In this document: piece by piece, positions 1 to 10,758 of the stretch
Position numbering within the stretch: the stretch's first letter is position 1
Layout of the letters: each line of letters begins with the position of its first letter
Origin: Actinomortierella ambigua
Taxonomy: Eukaryota > Mortierellomycota > Mortierellomycetes > Mortierellales > Mortierellaceae
Assembly (NCBI GenBank): GCA_016098155.1
Contig: JAAAJB010000165.1
Location: forward strand, 1-58,721
DNA: 58,721 bases
Reading direction: 5' to 3'
The notes under the pieces: generated by a model
What the model was told of the DNA's origin: nothing
What the model saw: the letters and a program-made list of their open reading frames with translations, nothing else
Database searches by the model: none
Position numbers and translations under genes: made by a program

Positions 1-207
1 TGTGTGTGTGTGTGTGTGTGTTTGTGTTTGTATGATGCTCGTACGGCCCGCTCGTGTGTGCACATTCTCAAAACTTGCACATGTCTGTGAGCACTACTGG
101 AAAGAATTGACCCGGAATAGGAGAAAATAATCTTCCAATCAATCAATCAATCAATCACCTAATCACCTCTTTCTTTCTTCCTCCTTTTAAATTTTTGCAA
201 CACTTAG
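1..207 (+). other. 3' part of an intron of the oxidoreductase gene
   Basis: Non-coding. It ends in a pyrimidine-rich tract and an AG acceptor at 206-207, directly before the first recognisable exon. It holds ten TG dinucleotides (1-20) and five CAAT tetranucleotides (136-157). The donor and earlier exons lie outside the window. Confidence 0.7.
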
Positions 208-939
208 GCTGTCCATGGATTTGCTAATGCAGACAAACTTCGTCAGTTGCGCAAGAAGGCAAACCGACCTCAGGTGCCGCGGGTGGGCCAAAAGCTGGCG
301 GTCAACTCGTCGCCCCACTGGGCGAGCCGGGTGGCAGCGTACTGTATCCCGTTCTTCTTTGCCGACCCATCGGTCGTGCGTCTGTCGCAGCAGTTGGCGA
401 TCACGGAGGCGAGCACGGTCTCGGACAGTGTGAAGAGTCCGATCCAGTTCTCGGCCTACATCTGCATCCCTTCGTTCTCGATCCTGGCCTCGATGATGGT
501 CGCGTCGACGGTGTTTGGGTTCCTGGCCAAGTTTGAAGCTGGACGCAAGCTGTTGCTCAAGTACCCCAAATTCTTCACGTTTGGCAGTTTTTCACATGAG
601 GGACCCACGGAACAGCAGTTGGCCGAGACCTCGTTCTCCGAAACGTTTTTCGCCACCGGTTACTCCAAGGCGCTTCAGGAGGAGCATGGCCACTCGATCG
701 AGGCTCTGAGTCAGGTCAAGCCCGACGTCGAGATTGTGACCACGGTCAGCGGCCCGGAACCCGGTTATGTGGCGACGCCAAAGATGGTGGTCCAGTCGGC
801 GTATACGCTGTTGTTGGAGAAGGATAAGATCCCCAACGGCGTCTTGACACCAACCACGGCCTTTGCTGATACCAAGCTGTTGGATCGCCTGCAGCAGAAT
901 GGAATCATCTTTTCGACCGTTCATCAGGGCTCCAAGTGA
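208..939 (+). CDS. Saccharopine dehydrogenase-like oxidoreductase (SCCPDH family), 3' exon only
   Basis: This is the last exon of a gene that starts before the window: 243 codons plus TGA. The exon opens in frame after the acceptor at 207 with the residues AVHGFANADKLRQLRKKA. This matches the mid-region of SCCPDH-type proteins, which follow a Rossmann NAD(P)-binding half with a membrane-associated C-terminal half. A hydrophobic stretch at about residues 85-105 of the fragment (YICIPSFSILASMMVAS) is the usual membrane segment. The tail carries the family's SGPEPGYVATPK and GVLTPTTAFADTKL blocks. The family is linked to lipid droplets and membranes, and its substrate is not settled. The Rossmann part is missing only because the window starts late. 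The family call is firm; the reaction is unknown. Confidence 0.88.
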   Translation, partial: AVHGFANADKLRQLRKKANRPQVPRVGQKLAVNSSPHWASRVAAYCIPFFFADPSVVRLSQQLAITEASTVSDSVKSPIQFSAYICIPSFSILASMMVASTVFGFLAKFEAGRKLLLKYPKFFTFGSFSHEGPTEQQLAETSFSETFFATGYSKALQEEHGHSIEALSQVKPDVEIVTTVSGPEPGYVATPKMVVQSAYTLLLEKDKIPNGVLTPTTAFADTKLLDRLQQNGIIFSTVHQGSK

Positions 940-1591
940 AAAAAGAAAAAAAAAATACCGAGAGTGATGTGTTAATACGACCACCGCTCTGCATGATACC
1001 TGCTTATGCACTACTGCACCATACTTTTTTTACTCCATCTCCATAAAATATGCCCGTTCAACTATGTGAGATGGTTTCCACCCTGTTTATTTCGTCCGAT
1101 GCAAATGAATGATATGATTGATTACATCGCTTTCTCGTCTCTAGACTGTACTTTCTTCTTGGTTCTTAACTCTCCTTTTCTTGGCCTGCTCCTCCCCACC
1201 CTCAACCACAGCGATGCCTTTTGACCCAACACAGAGTTTGTGATGGTGGGCACAGGAGGGTCTGGATCGACTATGGTTGATGCGAGCTGACTATGGTGGA
1301 TGCGAGCTGACTATGGCGCCAACTGTGTTGTGATACCGACGGTGGTGACCGTGGCAGTTAGAGTGACGGTGGTGAGGGTGAGCGCGCTACACCGGGAGAC
1401 TAGCCGCCGTTGGGTCGTCGCGATCGCGAGTTGTGGCTCGGACGAGGTTCAGCTCGCCAAAGAAGTAGGAGCTTGGGGCCAATGATGCTTTCACTAGTAT
1501 GGGAGAGGAGAGGGTGGGGAGGTTTACAAGCTTGCAAGCGTTATTGTTTCTCTTTCTGCAAGGAAAGAGAGAGAAAAGTCGGAAGGAGCAA
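940..1591. other. Convergent intergenic region
   Basis: Lies between the oxidoreductase stop and the chitinase stop and should hold both 3' UTRs. I see no gene. It contains a short 20-bp tandem repeat (1269-1316). If the chitinase uses an extra 3' intron, its stop would move to 1524. Confidence 0.6.
1269..1316. repeat. 20-bp tandem repeat, about 2.4 copies
   Basis: The unit GACTATGGTKGATGCGAGCT occurs at 1269-1288 and 1289-1308, differing at one base. A partial third copy follows. Confidence 0.8.
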
Positions 1592-3754
1592 TCACAAAGG
1601 AAAAAAGAAAAAGAAAAACAATTTACCATAGCATTGAGAAGATGGGTGGGTCCAGCCTTGGGATGTACACGTGTAGGCCTGGTAGGCATCCTTGAAAGCC
1701 GGGCAACCCTCGATGACGGGGCACTTGACAAAGACGGTGTTGCCGAGTGGTGTTGGCGGCAGTGCAAGCGGTAGTTGAACAAGGGCTGGACAATGGGTGC
1801 GCTTCTGTGCCGCATAGACTACTAGTCCCGGTTGCCCCAATTGACTCTGCGAGATGGCGGATAGATTTCCGGGCGGCTGGACAAGTGCGAGGCAGCCTGC
1901 ATCCACTTGAAGGTTGTCGACAGGAAGAAGAAGAGGAGCATCTGAAGCAACGGGCGCGACCAGCAGAACCTGAGGATCGCGGCGTTTGTGAATGGAAGCA
2001 CCCGCCCAAGCGCTGGTGCGGTCGAGATCTTGATCGAGGCTCCACCACATGATGCCGTCGAGTTCGTTCTCGGTGGCGAGCTGAAGCTTGAGATCGACGC
2101 TGGGGCGATCGTCGTATCCAGCCCAGGTGTCGTTGTGTGGGCCGTAGACCATGTAGAAGGCGCGAGCATTGGGGTCCCACTGAGGGCGGTGATGACTAAT
2201 GAGGGCAGCGATTTCGTTGTAGGCAATCTCGCCAGGCGACTCGGTGCAGTCGGTGGCAGCGCCCACGGTGCGAAAGTGTGCGATTCCTGGCGTGACCTGC
2301 TGCTGGTGGGTGAGGGTGAAAGTGTTGCCGTAGAGAGCCATGCCAAGCACGATTTTGCTCCGTGGCACGCCCGAGTCGATGTAGAGCTCGATAGCGCCTT
2401 GGACGCTATGGCCGCTGTGGTGCTCCGTTGGCATTTGTTCGAGAGAGGTGTGGATATTGACAATGCCCGATTTATCGTCGGCTCCATAGAGATCTAGCAT
2501 TTGTTCATTTTTGTTTTTAGGTGGAGAGATAAAGTGAGCAATGAATTCAACTTTGTGCGAGTGAGGGTGCCATCTTGCTGCGTTGAAATACTTACCGTAG
2601 GCCATGATCATGAAAAAGTCGATGGCATTGGCAATCTTGTCAAACTCAAAGCCTTGAACACCTTCTTTGAAAGCGGCCCCAGCGATAGTGAGGACGAGCC
2701 CATGGCCATGATTATCAAATGCACGACGCATCTCTTGGAAGAGTTGGGTGACGAAAGGACGAAGGGCCTTGGAGGGGTACTCCCAATCGATATCGATACC
2801 ATCGAACCCATAGTATTCACAAAAAGTAATACAGCTCGCAATAAACTGCTGCCTCAACTTGGGGCTCCGCGCCATATTTTCAAATCGATGTCGTGTATCT
2901 TCGGCGTCGGTGCTGGCGGGATGAGTAAAGCTCCACCCACCAACAGAGAGCAAGACTCGAGTGTTGGTGGCCTGTTTGAGTTTGTTGATCTGAAAATAGA
3001 GCTCCTCGTCGCCTGAATCGGCTGGGTAGAGTTTGGCAGCATCATCAAAGTAGGCAAAGGCAAACATGACATAGTCCAGACTCGTCCAGGGGATGGCCGA
3101 GGGAAGATATGGGCGTTGCTGGCAGGCCTTGTTGCTGATGCCCCGATATTGGGTCCAGCCTGGGAAGTACCCAATGCTGAGCAATTGTCGACTTTCGTTC
3201 GCTGGTGCCGCTTTGGGAACCCCTTTGTTCGCGATCCACAGCGGATTAGGCGGAGAGCCTGGGCCGATGGGTCGCAGGGTCAGATTGAAGCGATCGCTCC
3301 AGTTGTGCACTTGATTCCCAGGTTGTGATTTTGTGTTTTGTTGCGGAACAGCTCCTTGGCCACAGGCACCATATTGTGTTTGACACCCTTGGCCGCAATG
3401 GTCGGCTGTGGTGCCACACCAACCCCATTTGGAGCAACAGGGGAGATGGATGGGGCATTTCCCCACACCTAGGACAGGACAGCGGATGTCGGGTACCTTG
3501 CTTGTCACGAGCCCCTTTCTGGGACGACCATCCTTGGACTGCTCATGGTGCTTCGTTGGGTGGTCATGACCATGTTTGGCAGAGTAGCCCTTAGCCTGCG
3601 AGTGGTGAGCTCTGGCGGGTGCTTTGTGGTGGAGACGATGTGGGTTCTTCTTACTGGTTTTGACTCGGCGTGCTTCCGCATACTCGATGTCGAAAAAAAG
3701 TGCAATAAAAACCACAGACAGTACTAGACTCTGCAGACCCAAGCGAACTTTCAT
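1592..3754 (-). CDS. Secreted GH18 chitinase with N-terminal hevein-type chitin-binding domain
   Basis: Predicted to hydrolyse beta-1,4 links in chitin at the cell wall or outside the cell. Exons run 3754-2596 and 2493-1592, giving 686 aa; the 102-bp intron restores the family motif MAYDLYG. Residues 1-28 are a signal peptide. Residues 30-80 are a His/Lys-rich linker. Residues 92-131 hold eight cysteines in ChtBD1 (hevein) order. The GH18 barrel starts near residue 191, with SVGG at 270-273 and the catalytic DGIDIDWEYP at 318-327 (acid E325). The start is the Met that opens the signal peptide; an open frame continues upstream but has no signal sequence. The last residues translate a pyrimidine tract into poly-Phe. 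A GT at 1626-1625 and an AG at 1557-1556 could instead splice out that tract and end the protein at 1524. The enzyme call is firm; the exact C-terminus is not. Confidence 0.92.
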   Translation of the reverse strand: MKVRLGLQSLVLSVVFIALFFDIEYAEARRVKTSKKNPHRLHHKAPARAHHSQAKGYSAKHGHDHPTKHHEQSKDGRPRKGLVTSKVPDIRCPVLGVGKCPIHLPCCSKWGWCGTTADHCGQGCQTQYGACGQGAVPQQNTKSQPGNQVHNWSDRFNLTLRPIGPGSPPNPLWIANKGVPKAAPANESRQLLSIGYFPGWTQYRGISNKACQQRPYLPSAIPWTSLDYVMFAFAYFDDAAKLYPADSGDEELYFQINKLKQATNTRVLLSVGGWSFTHPASTDAEDTRHRFENMARSPKLRQQFIASCITFCEYYGFDGIDIDWEYPSKALRPFVTQLFQEMRRAFDNHGHGLVLTIAGAAFKEGVQGFEFDKIANAIDFFMIMAYGKYFNAARWHPHSHKVEFIAHFISPPKNKNEQMLDLYGADDKSGIVNIHTSLEQMPTEHHSGHSVQGAIELYIDSGVPRSKIVLGMALYGNTFTLTHQQQVTPGIAHFRTVGAATDCTESPGEIAYNEIAALISHHRPQWDPNARAFYMVYGPHNDTWAGYDDRPSVDLKLQLATENELDGIMWWSLDQDLDRTSAWAGASIHKRRDPQVLLVAPVASDAPLLLPVDNLQVDAGCLALVQPPGNLSAISQSQLGQPGLVVYAAQKRTHCPALVQLPLALPPTPLGNTVFVKCPVIEGCPAFKDAYQAYTCTSQGWTHPSSQCYGKLFFFFFFPL

Positions 3755-4401
3755 CGTCTCCTTTGGAAGGCTAGCCGGGTTGAATGGGGGACTTGAAGTG
3801 ATAAGAAAAGAATATGAGTAATCTTTGCCCAAAAACAATATATAGCATGCTGAAGGGGGGGGGGCATTCTCTTTCTTCCCGACATGAAGGGGGGTATGCT
3901 TCATATCCCTATTATATGAATGATGTGTGCTCCCTTTTCCACGAATTGGGTCAAAGAGCCGTGCTCGCACTACTAACGCCATTCTGTAAATCATCAGCAG
4001 CTTAGACTAGCCAGCCAGGTGAGTCGTATTGAGCCTCATATACCACGAACCGTATTGAATGTACAGGAAACTGCAAGATGGGCGGAAGGGCTCTGGCTTC
4101 CAACCGCATTGAGAGTAGCTCGTTGACTTCAGTTAGCTGGCACTAGCAAAGGAAAAAGTGAGACGTTAGTAGACGCTGGCAGTATGAACACACACTGTGA
4201 AGTCCAGGCTGCAGCAAGGGGGAAGGGGATGTTGCTTTTTCGCATGTGCATACTTTATTCTCTCCAATATGGGTTGGCTGGTCTAGACTTCATCCTTGCC
4301 GAATCGCTCCAAGCCATCCGAGTCCTACCCGAGTTCTTGTATTCTTCTTTGAATTCAGCAACCTCATTACTTTATAGCTCGGCGAGGTACTTTTCGTTGA
4401 C
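3755..4401. other. Upstream region of the chitinase gene
   Basis: Non-coding as far as I can see. It should contain the chitinase promoter and 5' UTR, read leftward. I found no clear element beyond a short AT-rich patch near 3835-3845 (AATATATAG). Confidence 0.5.
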
Positions 4402-4572
4402 CTAGCAATAGCATTTGTCGACACCCGTGCTGTCAATCAGATTGCCTGTTGTAGCCCAGTCGGTCGTACTACCCCCGCAGTCAGAGGACCTATAAGCGAC
4501 ATCATCTGGGCAAGCGGAATCAGCGACAGTGGACGCCAAGATGATCATGGTGGTCAACCACTGACTTGACAT
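4402..4572 (-). CDS. Possible small secreted cysteine-containing protein, 56 aa
   Basis: I do not recognise this protein. The 57-codon ORF reads ATG at 4572 to TAG at 4402. It opens with a plausible signal peptide: a short polar start, then TMIILASTVA, then a small-residue cleavage region ending about residue 20 (ADSA). The mature part of about 36 residues has four cysteines (residues 21, 32, 54, 56), is acidic and Ser/Thr/Gly-rich, and ends CYC. That layout is typical of small secreted proteins of fungi. It stands alone between the chitinase and XPB promoters, and no intron is needed. It could be a chance ORF or the remnant of a longer cysteine-rich protein. Support comes only from composition and architecture. 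Confidence 0.4.
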   Translation of the reverse strand: MSSQWLTTMIILASTVADSACPDDVAYRSSDCGGSTTDWATTGNLIDSTGVDKCYC

Positions 4573-5312
4573 TCGGATTGCCTCGCTTCCCTTGTGGACT
4601 CACTTTCAGGCCGATCCTACTGCTCAATTTGATATTATGTTGTGAATATTGACCTTCGCCTTTGCTTCACTCGTTGCCCAACTTTGACTCTACCCGACTA
4701 AATTCTCCGGCCTTTGTTCACCGTTTGGTCAAAAATATATTTTGAATCGAAGGCTTGATTCACTCAGAGGGATCGCATTGACCATGTTACTGCCTCGGCA
4801 GACCTCTTTTGGAGGTGGCGCCAAAAGACTTGTTGGTTGACTTGTATGGTTGCAATAGCTCAAAATATTCTCACACTGATCATGCATTCCTCTATTAGCG
4901 CCCGGAGCTTCAATCCGCTGCTAGCTATTGAACAGCGTCCAGTATTCCAGCCAAATGGTTCATCAAGGGCCAATACAACACATTGTTGTAGAAGGGGAAA
5001 GGGAGTGTGTGTTACAACCCCTTTCAATGAACTGAGTTGATAGACATGAGATGGGAAGATGGTCGTGCCCAGAGTGGTTACCAAAATAGAATAAAGTGCT
5101 GCGCTTAATCGCAAACGTTAACTCGCAAAAACGTATAAATTGACCCTTCGCCCATTCCCCCAGAGCTGCAAAATCGGAACACTCACTTCCCTTTCTCTCT
5201 TTTTCTTGTCACACTCCGCCACCACACAGACTCTGTGCGCGGTCAACCTAGAGTGCATTGGAAAAAAAAACCTCACATTCAAACAGCACACAACACACAT
5301 TCACATACAACC
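4573..5312. other. Intergenic region upstream of XPB
   Basis: No gene recognised. The last 150 bases before 5313 are CT-rich and then A/C-rich, as expected for the promoter and 5' leader of the XPB gene. Confidence 0.5.
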
Positions 5313-8300
5313 ATGGGCGTAAAACGAGGCCCTTCTGAGGGTATGTGTCTGCTTGTGCGGTGTCTGTCCTTGTTCTGTCCAAGAATGTTGACTGGAGAGG
5401 GAGCGAGAGGGAAATTAAATGTCAAATGAGAATGGACTTGGAGATTCCATTGGATGTACATGCATGCATGCATGCATCACAGTAGAGGAGCATGTGTGTG
5501 TGACTGAGTGAGAGAGAGGTGGGATAGAAAAACGAGACAAAAAGACAGACATGGAGTGTCAATGTTCTAATTGTTGCTGTCTGTCGTGGGTTATCACACT
5601 ACGAAGAAGATAATACGGGAGGATGCTGACCTGCCGTTGTTTTGATTTGTTATGATGGTCGTCGCTATTGTGATAGATTACAGCCATAATGGAGGCGGCA
5701 GACGGCGAAAAGACGAAGGCCCGATCCAGGACCTTACACATGTCGAAGACATTGATGAAGACTTTTCAGACAGGCTTATTGGTAGGATTAGATGTTATTG
5801 GAACACTGGCCAAAAAAAAAAAAAAAAGAAAGAACATGAAGATATGGGTCTTGGTTGCTCACAGTACACGCCTGTTTTTCTTTGTTTGAATCAACAACTG
5901 ACGAGAATAGTACCAAAGCATGCAACTATGGACCCGACCGCACAAGCACATGCCTTTCAGCGCGACAGCGTGTCTTACATCTTTGGCGATCACGACTACA
6001 CATGGCTACCACTGAAGCAGGACCATGCCTCACGGCCATTATGGATTACAGAGGACGGACACATCATTCTCGAAGGATTTTCTCCGATTGCTGAAAAAGC
6101 AATTGATTTCTTGATCGCTATTGCCGAGCCCGTGAGTAGGCAAGTTGGCTTTGCGGTGCTTTTGTCTTGTCCCGTCAACCATACCAAAATGTGTCAATGA
6201 AGGGGGAGGGGTTCATGATGAAGTGCGTAGAACATCTCCCTTTTCCCAAAAAAAAGTAAGAGAATACGACAACTAACCCGCAGGTTGTCTTATTTATTTT
6301 TCCCTTTCTCTCTCCTCGGTGTCCCTTTTAGACCTTCTCATATTCACGAATATAAGCTGACACCCTACTCCCTCTATGCAGCCGTGTCTGTCGGTCTAGA
6401 GACCGAGGACATCATCGAAGTGCTGAGTCGTCTGTCCAAGGTGCCAGTCCCGGAGAGCATCCTGAGTTTGATCCGCGATTGTACGTTGTCGTACGGCAAG
6501 GTGAAGCTGGTCTTGAAGCACAACCGCTATTTCGTCGAGTCGTCCTATCCTGAGATGTTGCAGACCTTGTTGCGTGATCCCGTCATCCGTGAGGCTCGCA
6601 TGACCGCCGAGGAAGAGGCTGCCAATCAGAACACTACTGGCGGTGGAGCCTTGAATGGCCTTATCACGGGAAAGGCCCCCTCGGGCAAGGATCTGACTAT
6701 CCCGGGCATCAAGAAGGAGCCTCTGGACTCGGCCAAGGCTGCTGCACAGGGAGGAGCGGCGTCATCATCATCAGGAGCAGGAGAAGCGGCCAATGGAACT
6801 GATGCTGAGAAGAAGACGGCGGAGGATGAGATTTTTGGTGTTGGAGGGCTGGATCAAGAGGATGACGATGATGCGGGCAATGACGATGTGCATGCGTTTG
6901 AGATCACGTCGGCTTCGGTCGAGCCGGTCAAGAAGCGCTGCAACGAACTCGACTATCCAATGTTGGAGGAGTATGATTTCAGGAACGACACGCTGAATCC
7001 AGACCTTGAGATTGATCTCAAGCCTATCACCGTTATTCGTCCTGTAAGTCTTGAAAAAAAAAAAAAAAAAAAAGTCGCATGTTTTTGTTTTGCGGTCGAA
7101 AAAAAAGCAGCATTCTATTACTTCTGTTGCTCACCTCATTCTATTCTTTTTTACATCTCCGGTTCACTCCAATGAATAGTATCAGGAAAAGTCGCTCAGC
7201 AAAATGTTTGGTAACGGACGTGCACGGTCAGGCATTATCGTGTTGCCATGTGGAGCCGGCAAGACGCTGGTGGGGATCACGGCGGCGTGTACGGTGAAGA
7301 AGAGCACGTTGGTGTTGTGCACCTCGTCCGTCTCCGTGCTGCAATGGAAGCAGCAGTTCCTGTTGTGGTCCAACATCAAGCCGCATCAAATCGCCATGTT
7401 TACGTCGGACCAAAAAGAAAAGTTTTTGGGCGCGGCCGGTATTGTGATTTCGACGTACAGCATGGTGGCGAACACGCGGAACCGGTCGCACGATTCGCAA
7501 AAGATGATGAATTTCCTCCGATCGCGTGAGTGGGGGTTCCTGCTGCTGGACGAAGTGCACGTCGTGCCCGCCAACATGTTCCGCAAGGTGTTGACGACGA
7601 TTGCCGCGCATGCCAAGCTCGGCTTGACGGCGACGTTGGTGCGTGAGGACGAAAAGATTGACGATTTGAATTTCTTGATTGGCCCCAAGCTATACGAAGC
7701 CAACTGGATGGATCTGGCCTCGCGTGGCCATATTGCCAATGTCCAGTGCGCCGAGGTCTGGTGCCCGATGACGCCCATGTTCTACCGCGAGTACCTGCGC
7801 GAATCGTCGCGCAAGCGGACGTTGCTGTATGTGATGAACCCGAACAAGTTCCAGGCCTGCCAGTACCTGATCCGGTACCACGAGGAGCGCGGCGACAAGA
7901 TCATTGTGTTTTCGGACAATGTGTATGCGTTGGTTGCGTATGCGCGCAAGCTCGAGAAGCCGTTCATCTATGGCGAGACGAGCCAACAAGAGCGTGTGCG
8001 CATCTTGCAAAACTTTCAGCACAACCCCAAGATCAACACCATCTTCTTGTCCAAGGTCGGTGACACGTCGATCGATCTGCCAGAGGCCACTTGTTTGATC
8101 CAGGTCTCGTCGCACTATGGCTCGCGTCGTCAGGAGGCCCAGCGATTGGGCCGTATCTTGCGTGCCAAGCGTAGGAACGACGAAGGGTTCAATGCGTTCT
8201 TCTATTCGTTGGTGTCGAAGGACACGCAGGAGATGTATTACTCGACGAAGCGGCAGCAGTTCTTGATCGATCAGGGTTATGCGTTCAAGGTGATCACGAA

Positions 8301-8691
8301 CCTGGACGGCATGGACCAGCAGCACGACCTGGTGTATTCGACACAGGAGGAGCAGCAGTCGTTGCTGCAGTCGGTGTTGCTGGCCCAGGAGAGTGCGGCA
8401 GACCTGAACGAGGATGTCGAGCCGGATGTCGATGACTTGACGGGTAATACGACGCGACGGTCTGGTGGCGGTGGCGGGTCCGTGCTGAGCCATGTCAGCC
8501 ACCACCCGGGATCGTCGATGGCCGGCACGTCTGCGGGCGCCAAGCGGTCTGTGGGTGGCCTGAGGAGTCTGTCGGGCGGTGATACGATGGCCTACATGGA
8601 GTACAACAAGCCTGTCAGTCTCAAGGATAAGGACTCAAAGAACAAGGGTGATCACCATGTCCTTTTCAAGAAGTTTTTTAACCGCAAGTAG
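5313..8691 (+). CDS. SSL2: TFIIH subunit XPB/Ssl2, 3'-5' DNA helicase-translocase
   Basis: Largest ATPase of the general transcription and repair factor TFIIH. It opens promoters for RNA polymerase II and works in nucleotide excision repair. Exons are 5313-5340, 5677-5781, 5911-6139, 6332-7043 and 7180-8691, giving 861 aa. The N-terminal domain includes [15 protein letters not shown] across the exon 3/4 junction and [16 protein letters not shown]. Residues 155-330 contain an acidic linker. The helicase core has Walker A GAGKT at 383-387, DEVH at 482-485, TATL followed by the RED motif at 513-515, and [11 protein letters not shown] near 679. The third intron begins GCAAGT, not GT; only that junction keeps the frame and the conserved residues. 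The acceptor of exon 2 (5676) is the least certain splice. The 21-kb spacing to PMS1 shows no direct link. Confidence 0.95.
5459..5477. repeat. CATG tetranucleotide repeat in XPB intron 1
   Basis: CATG is repeated almost five times and is self-complementary. It lies in the first intron of the XPB gene. Confidence 0.8.
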
Positions 8692-8766
8692 TGTAGTAAT
8701 AGTAGTTAGTAGTAGTAGTAGGTGGTAGTAGATTCCTCTCTCCCGTCTCTCCTGTCTCTCCTGCGT

Positions 8767-8797
<31 letters not shown>

Positions 8798-9124
8798 TTT
8801 TGGGTTTGGATACCAAGCTACGTACTAGCATAGCGCATATAGTCCCATGGAGGAGGACAGAAAGAATGAATGTATATGACCTTCTGTTTGTTTTCGCCGT
8901 TTTGGCATGGGAGGGGGGGGCATGCTAGTAAAGCAAGGAAGGTCTTGGAGACAGACCGGCAAAATTAGTTGACGCGCTTTTCTTCCATCCAGGAAACAAT
9001 GGAAAAGAGGGGAGACCAAATCAGGGACAAATAGGGGCGTTCAATTGGATCTTGTCCCAGCAAATGGAATGGCAGTACTCTCCCACGCTTCCCTAGATTC
9101 CATATCCTTCTTTGCCTCAGCAAA

Positions 9125-9160
<36 letters not shown>

Positions 9161-10758
9161 GGAGAGAGAGGGAGAGAGAGGGAGAGAGAGGGAGACCTCT
9201 TGGAGACGACGAGCAAACACTCTTTTTTTGTTCGTTGGTGAAGGTGTGGGATGTTACTTTAAATGGTCTGTACACTTGCTGCAGGTGCAAGTTTTTATTT
9301 TTTATTTTGTGCATTGTACAGCAGAGAAGAAGAGGGAATCGTCACCGAGTCAGAACGTCGTCAAGGTCAAAAAAAACAGAGTTTGACACGGTTCTTTTTC
9401 TTTTATGTTTTGGACGACTACCCACCCACTCACACTCTCTCCCAGCAGTGCAAATAAGTGAGAGAGAGAAAGAGAGAAAAGAGAGAGAGAGCGGACATTC
9501 TTCTCTCTTCATAATTTTTCACACTCCAAAAATAGGAAGCAATGTTTTTTCTTGGATGGGGGATGGAAGAAAAAGGAATGAGGTTTGATGTTCGGCCCCT
9601 CCCCCCCTGTCCCCTCTCATCATCCCCTGTCCCCTCTCCTCTCCACTACCCTGACGAAGAGAGGAAGAAGGGATAACAATGTGAGGGACGGGGGGATCTG
9701 GGATGGGGACGGGTCAGGTTCCTCCCCTCCGAGAGAGAGAGTGAGTGCCACAACAGAAACCTGCCGAAAGGTCTAATGAGATCATGCACTTGACTCAGGG
9801 CAGACCATTGATTAGGTACTACACCATTCCTCGTCTGGGTCTCTCGTACGAGTTGCGAGGAACAACTGCAGGGTAGTGAGTAGGGTGAGAATGTTGTGTG
9901 TGTGTTCCTGGGAGACAAAGACAACAACAACAACAACAAAAAGTGGGTTCTGCTTGGCTGGCATTGATTGCTCTTGCTCACAGACACGGACCCATTTTCC
10001 CTCTCTTTTCCAATCATCGTCTCTCAATCCCCCCACCTTTCCCCCCCCTCTTGGTGGGGTATGGTATGTAGATGACGCTTGAAGGGGGAGGACGAATAGG
10101 AAAGACGAAAAAGGATGGACGAAAGCAAGGGAAGAACACGAGAAGGGGGGGGGGGGCGGAGAGAGTGAGCTTGTGAGGTGGGTGCTGATCAGACCTGCAG
10201 CATCCCTCTCTCTTTCTCATGCACAAACATGGGTCCATCGATAACAAAAAAAACAAGTACAGTACTTTTGGACCCGGTTGCGGAAATCTCAAAATGGGAA
10301 TGTGGACAATGATCATATTATTCGAAGGGAAGAAGTGAAGAGGGAGGGGGGCAGGTCCCGCAGCTCGTCCCTCTCCGTTTCATTCATTTCATTCCCCCTC
10401 CCTTTCTTCACAGTGGGGGTACCATGTAATCTAGATACTGAGTGTTGGTCATGATATTTATTATGCAAATGCCAAAAAAAAAAAAAATGGAAAGAGAGAA
10501 AAAGAGATAGAAAAAAAAGTGGGTTCAATGGTACAAGAGGCAGAAACAAAGGACGAAAATGCAAGCGAAAGAAAAAAAAAAAAGAGAGATAGAGAGGCCA
10601 TGATGTTTAGCAATGCTAGTAAGCCAAACCAACGTCGTTCCTCCTTCAATCAACAAAGATAAAAAAAAAAAAAAAGAAAATGATAGAAAAAAAAAAGAGA
10701 CGGAGAAACTAAGCAGAGCAACAGCTAGCTCAAGGCATCCTCAGGGGCAACAAGCCCA
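8692..10758. other. Convergent intergenic region rich in low-complexity tracts
   Basis: Separates the ends of XPB and the Zn2Cys6 regulator. I found no convincing coding sequence. Open frames here are Ser/Leu or Arg/Glu repeats produced by CT and GA tracts. It contains a run of 24 T (8778-8801) and a 70-bp GA-rich block, and should include both 3' UTRs. Confidence 0.6.
9125..9195. repeat. GA-rich microsatellite
   Basis: Imperfect GA repeat with GGGA interruptions, about 70 bp. It is the longest purine tract in the left half of the window. Confidence 0.9.

Noticed and set aside
7690..8505. 271-codon minus-strand frame within XPB
   Set aside because: Shadow of the XPB exon; no independent evidence.
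9045..9588. Open frames made of Arg-Glu or Leu-Ser repeats
   Set aside because: Direct translation of the GA microsatellite.
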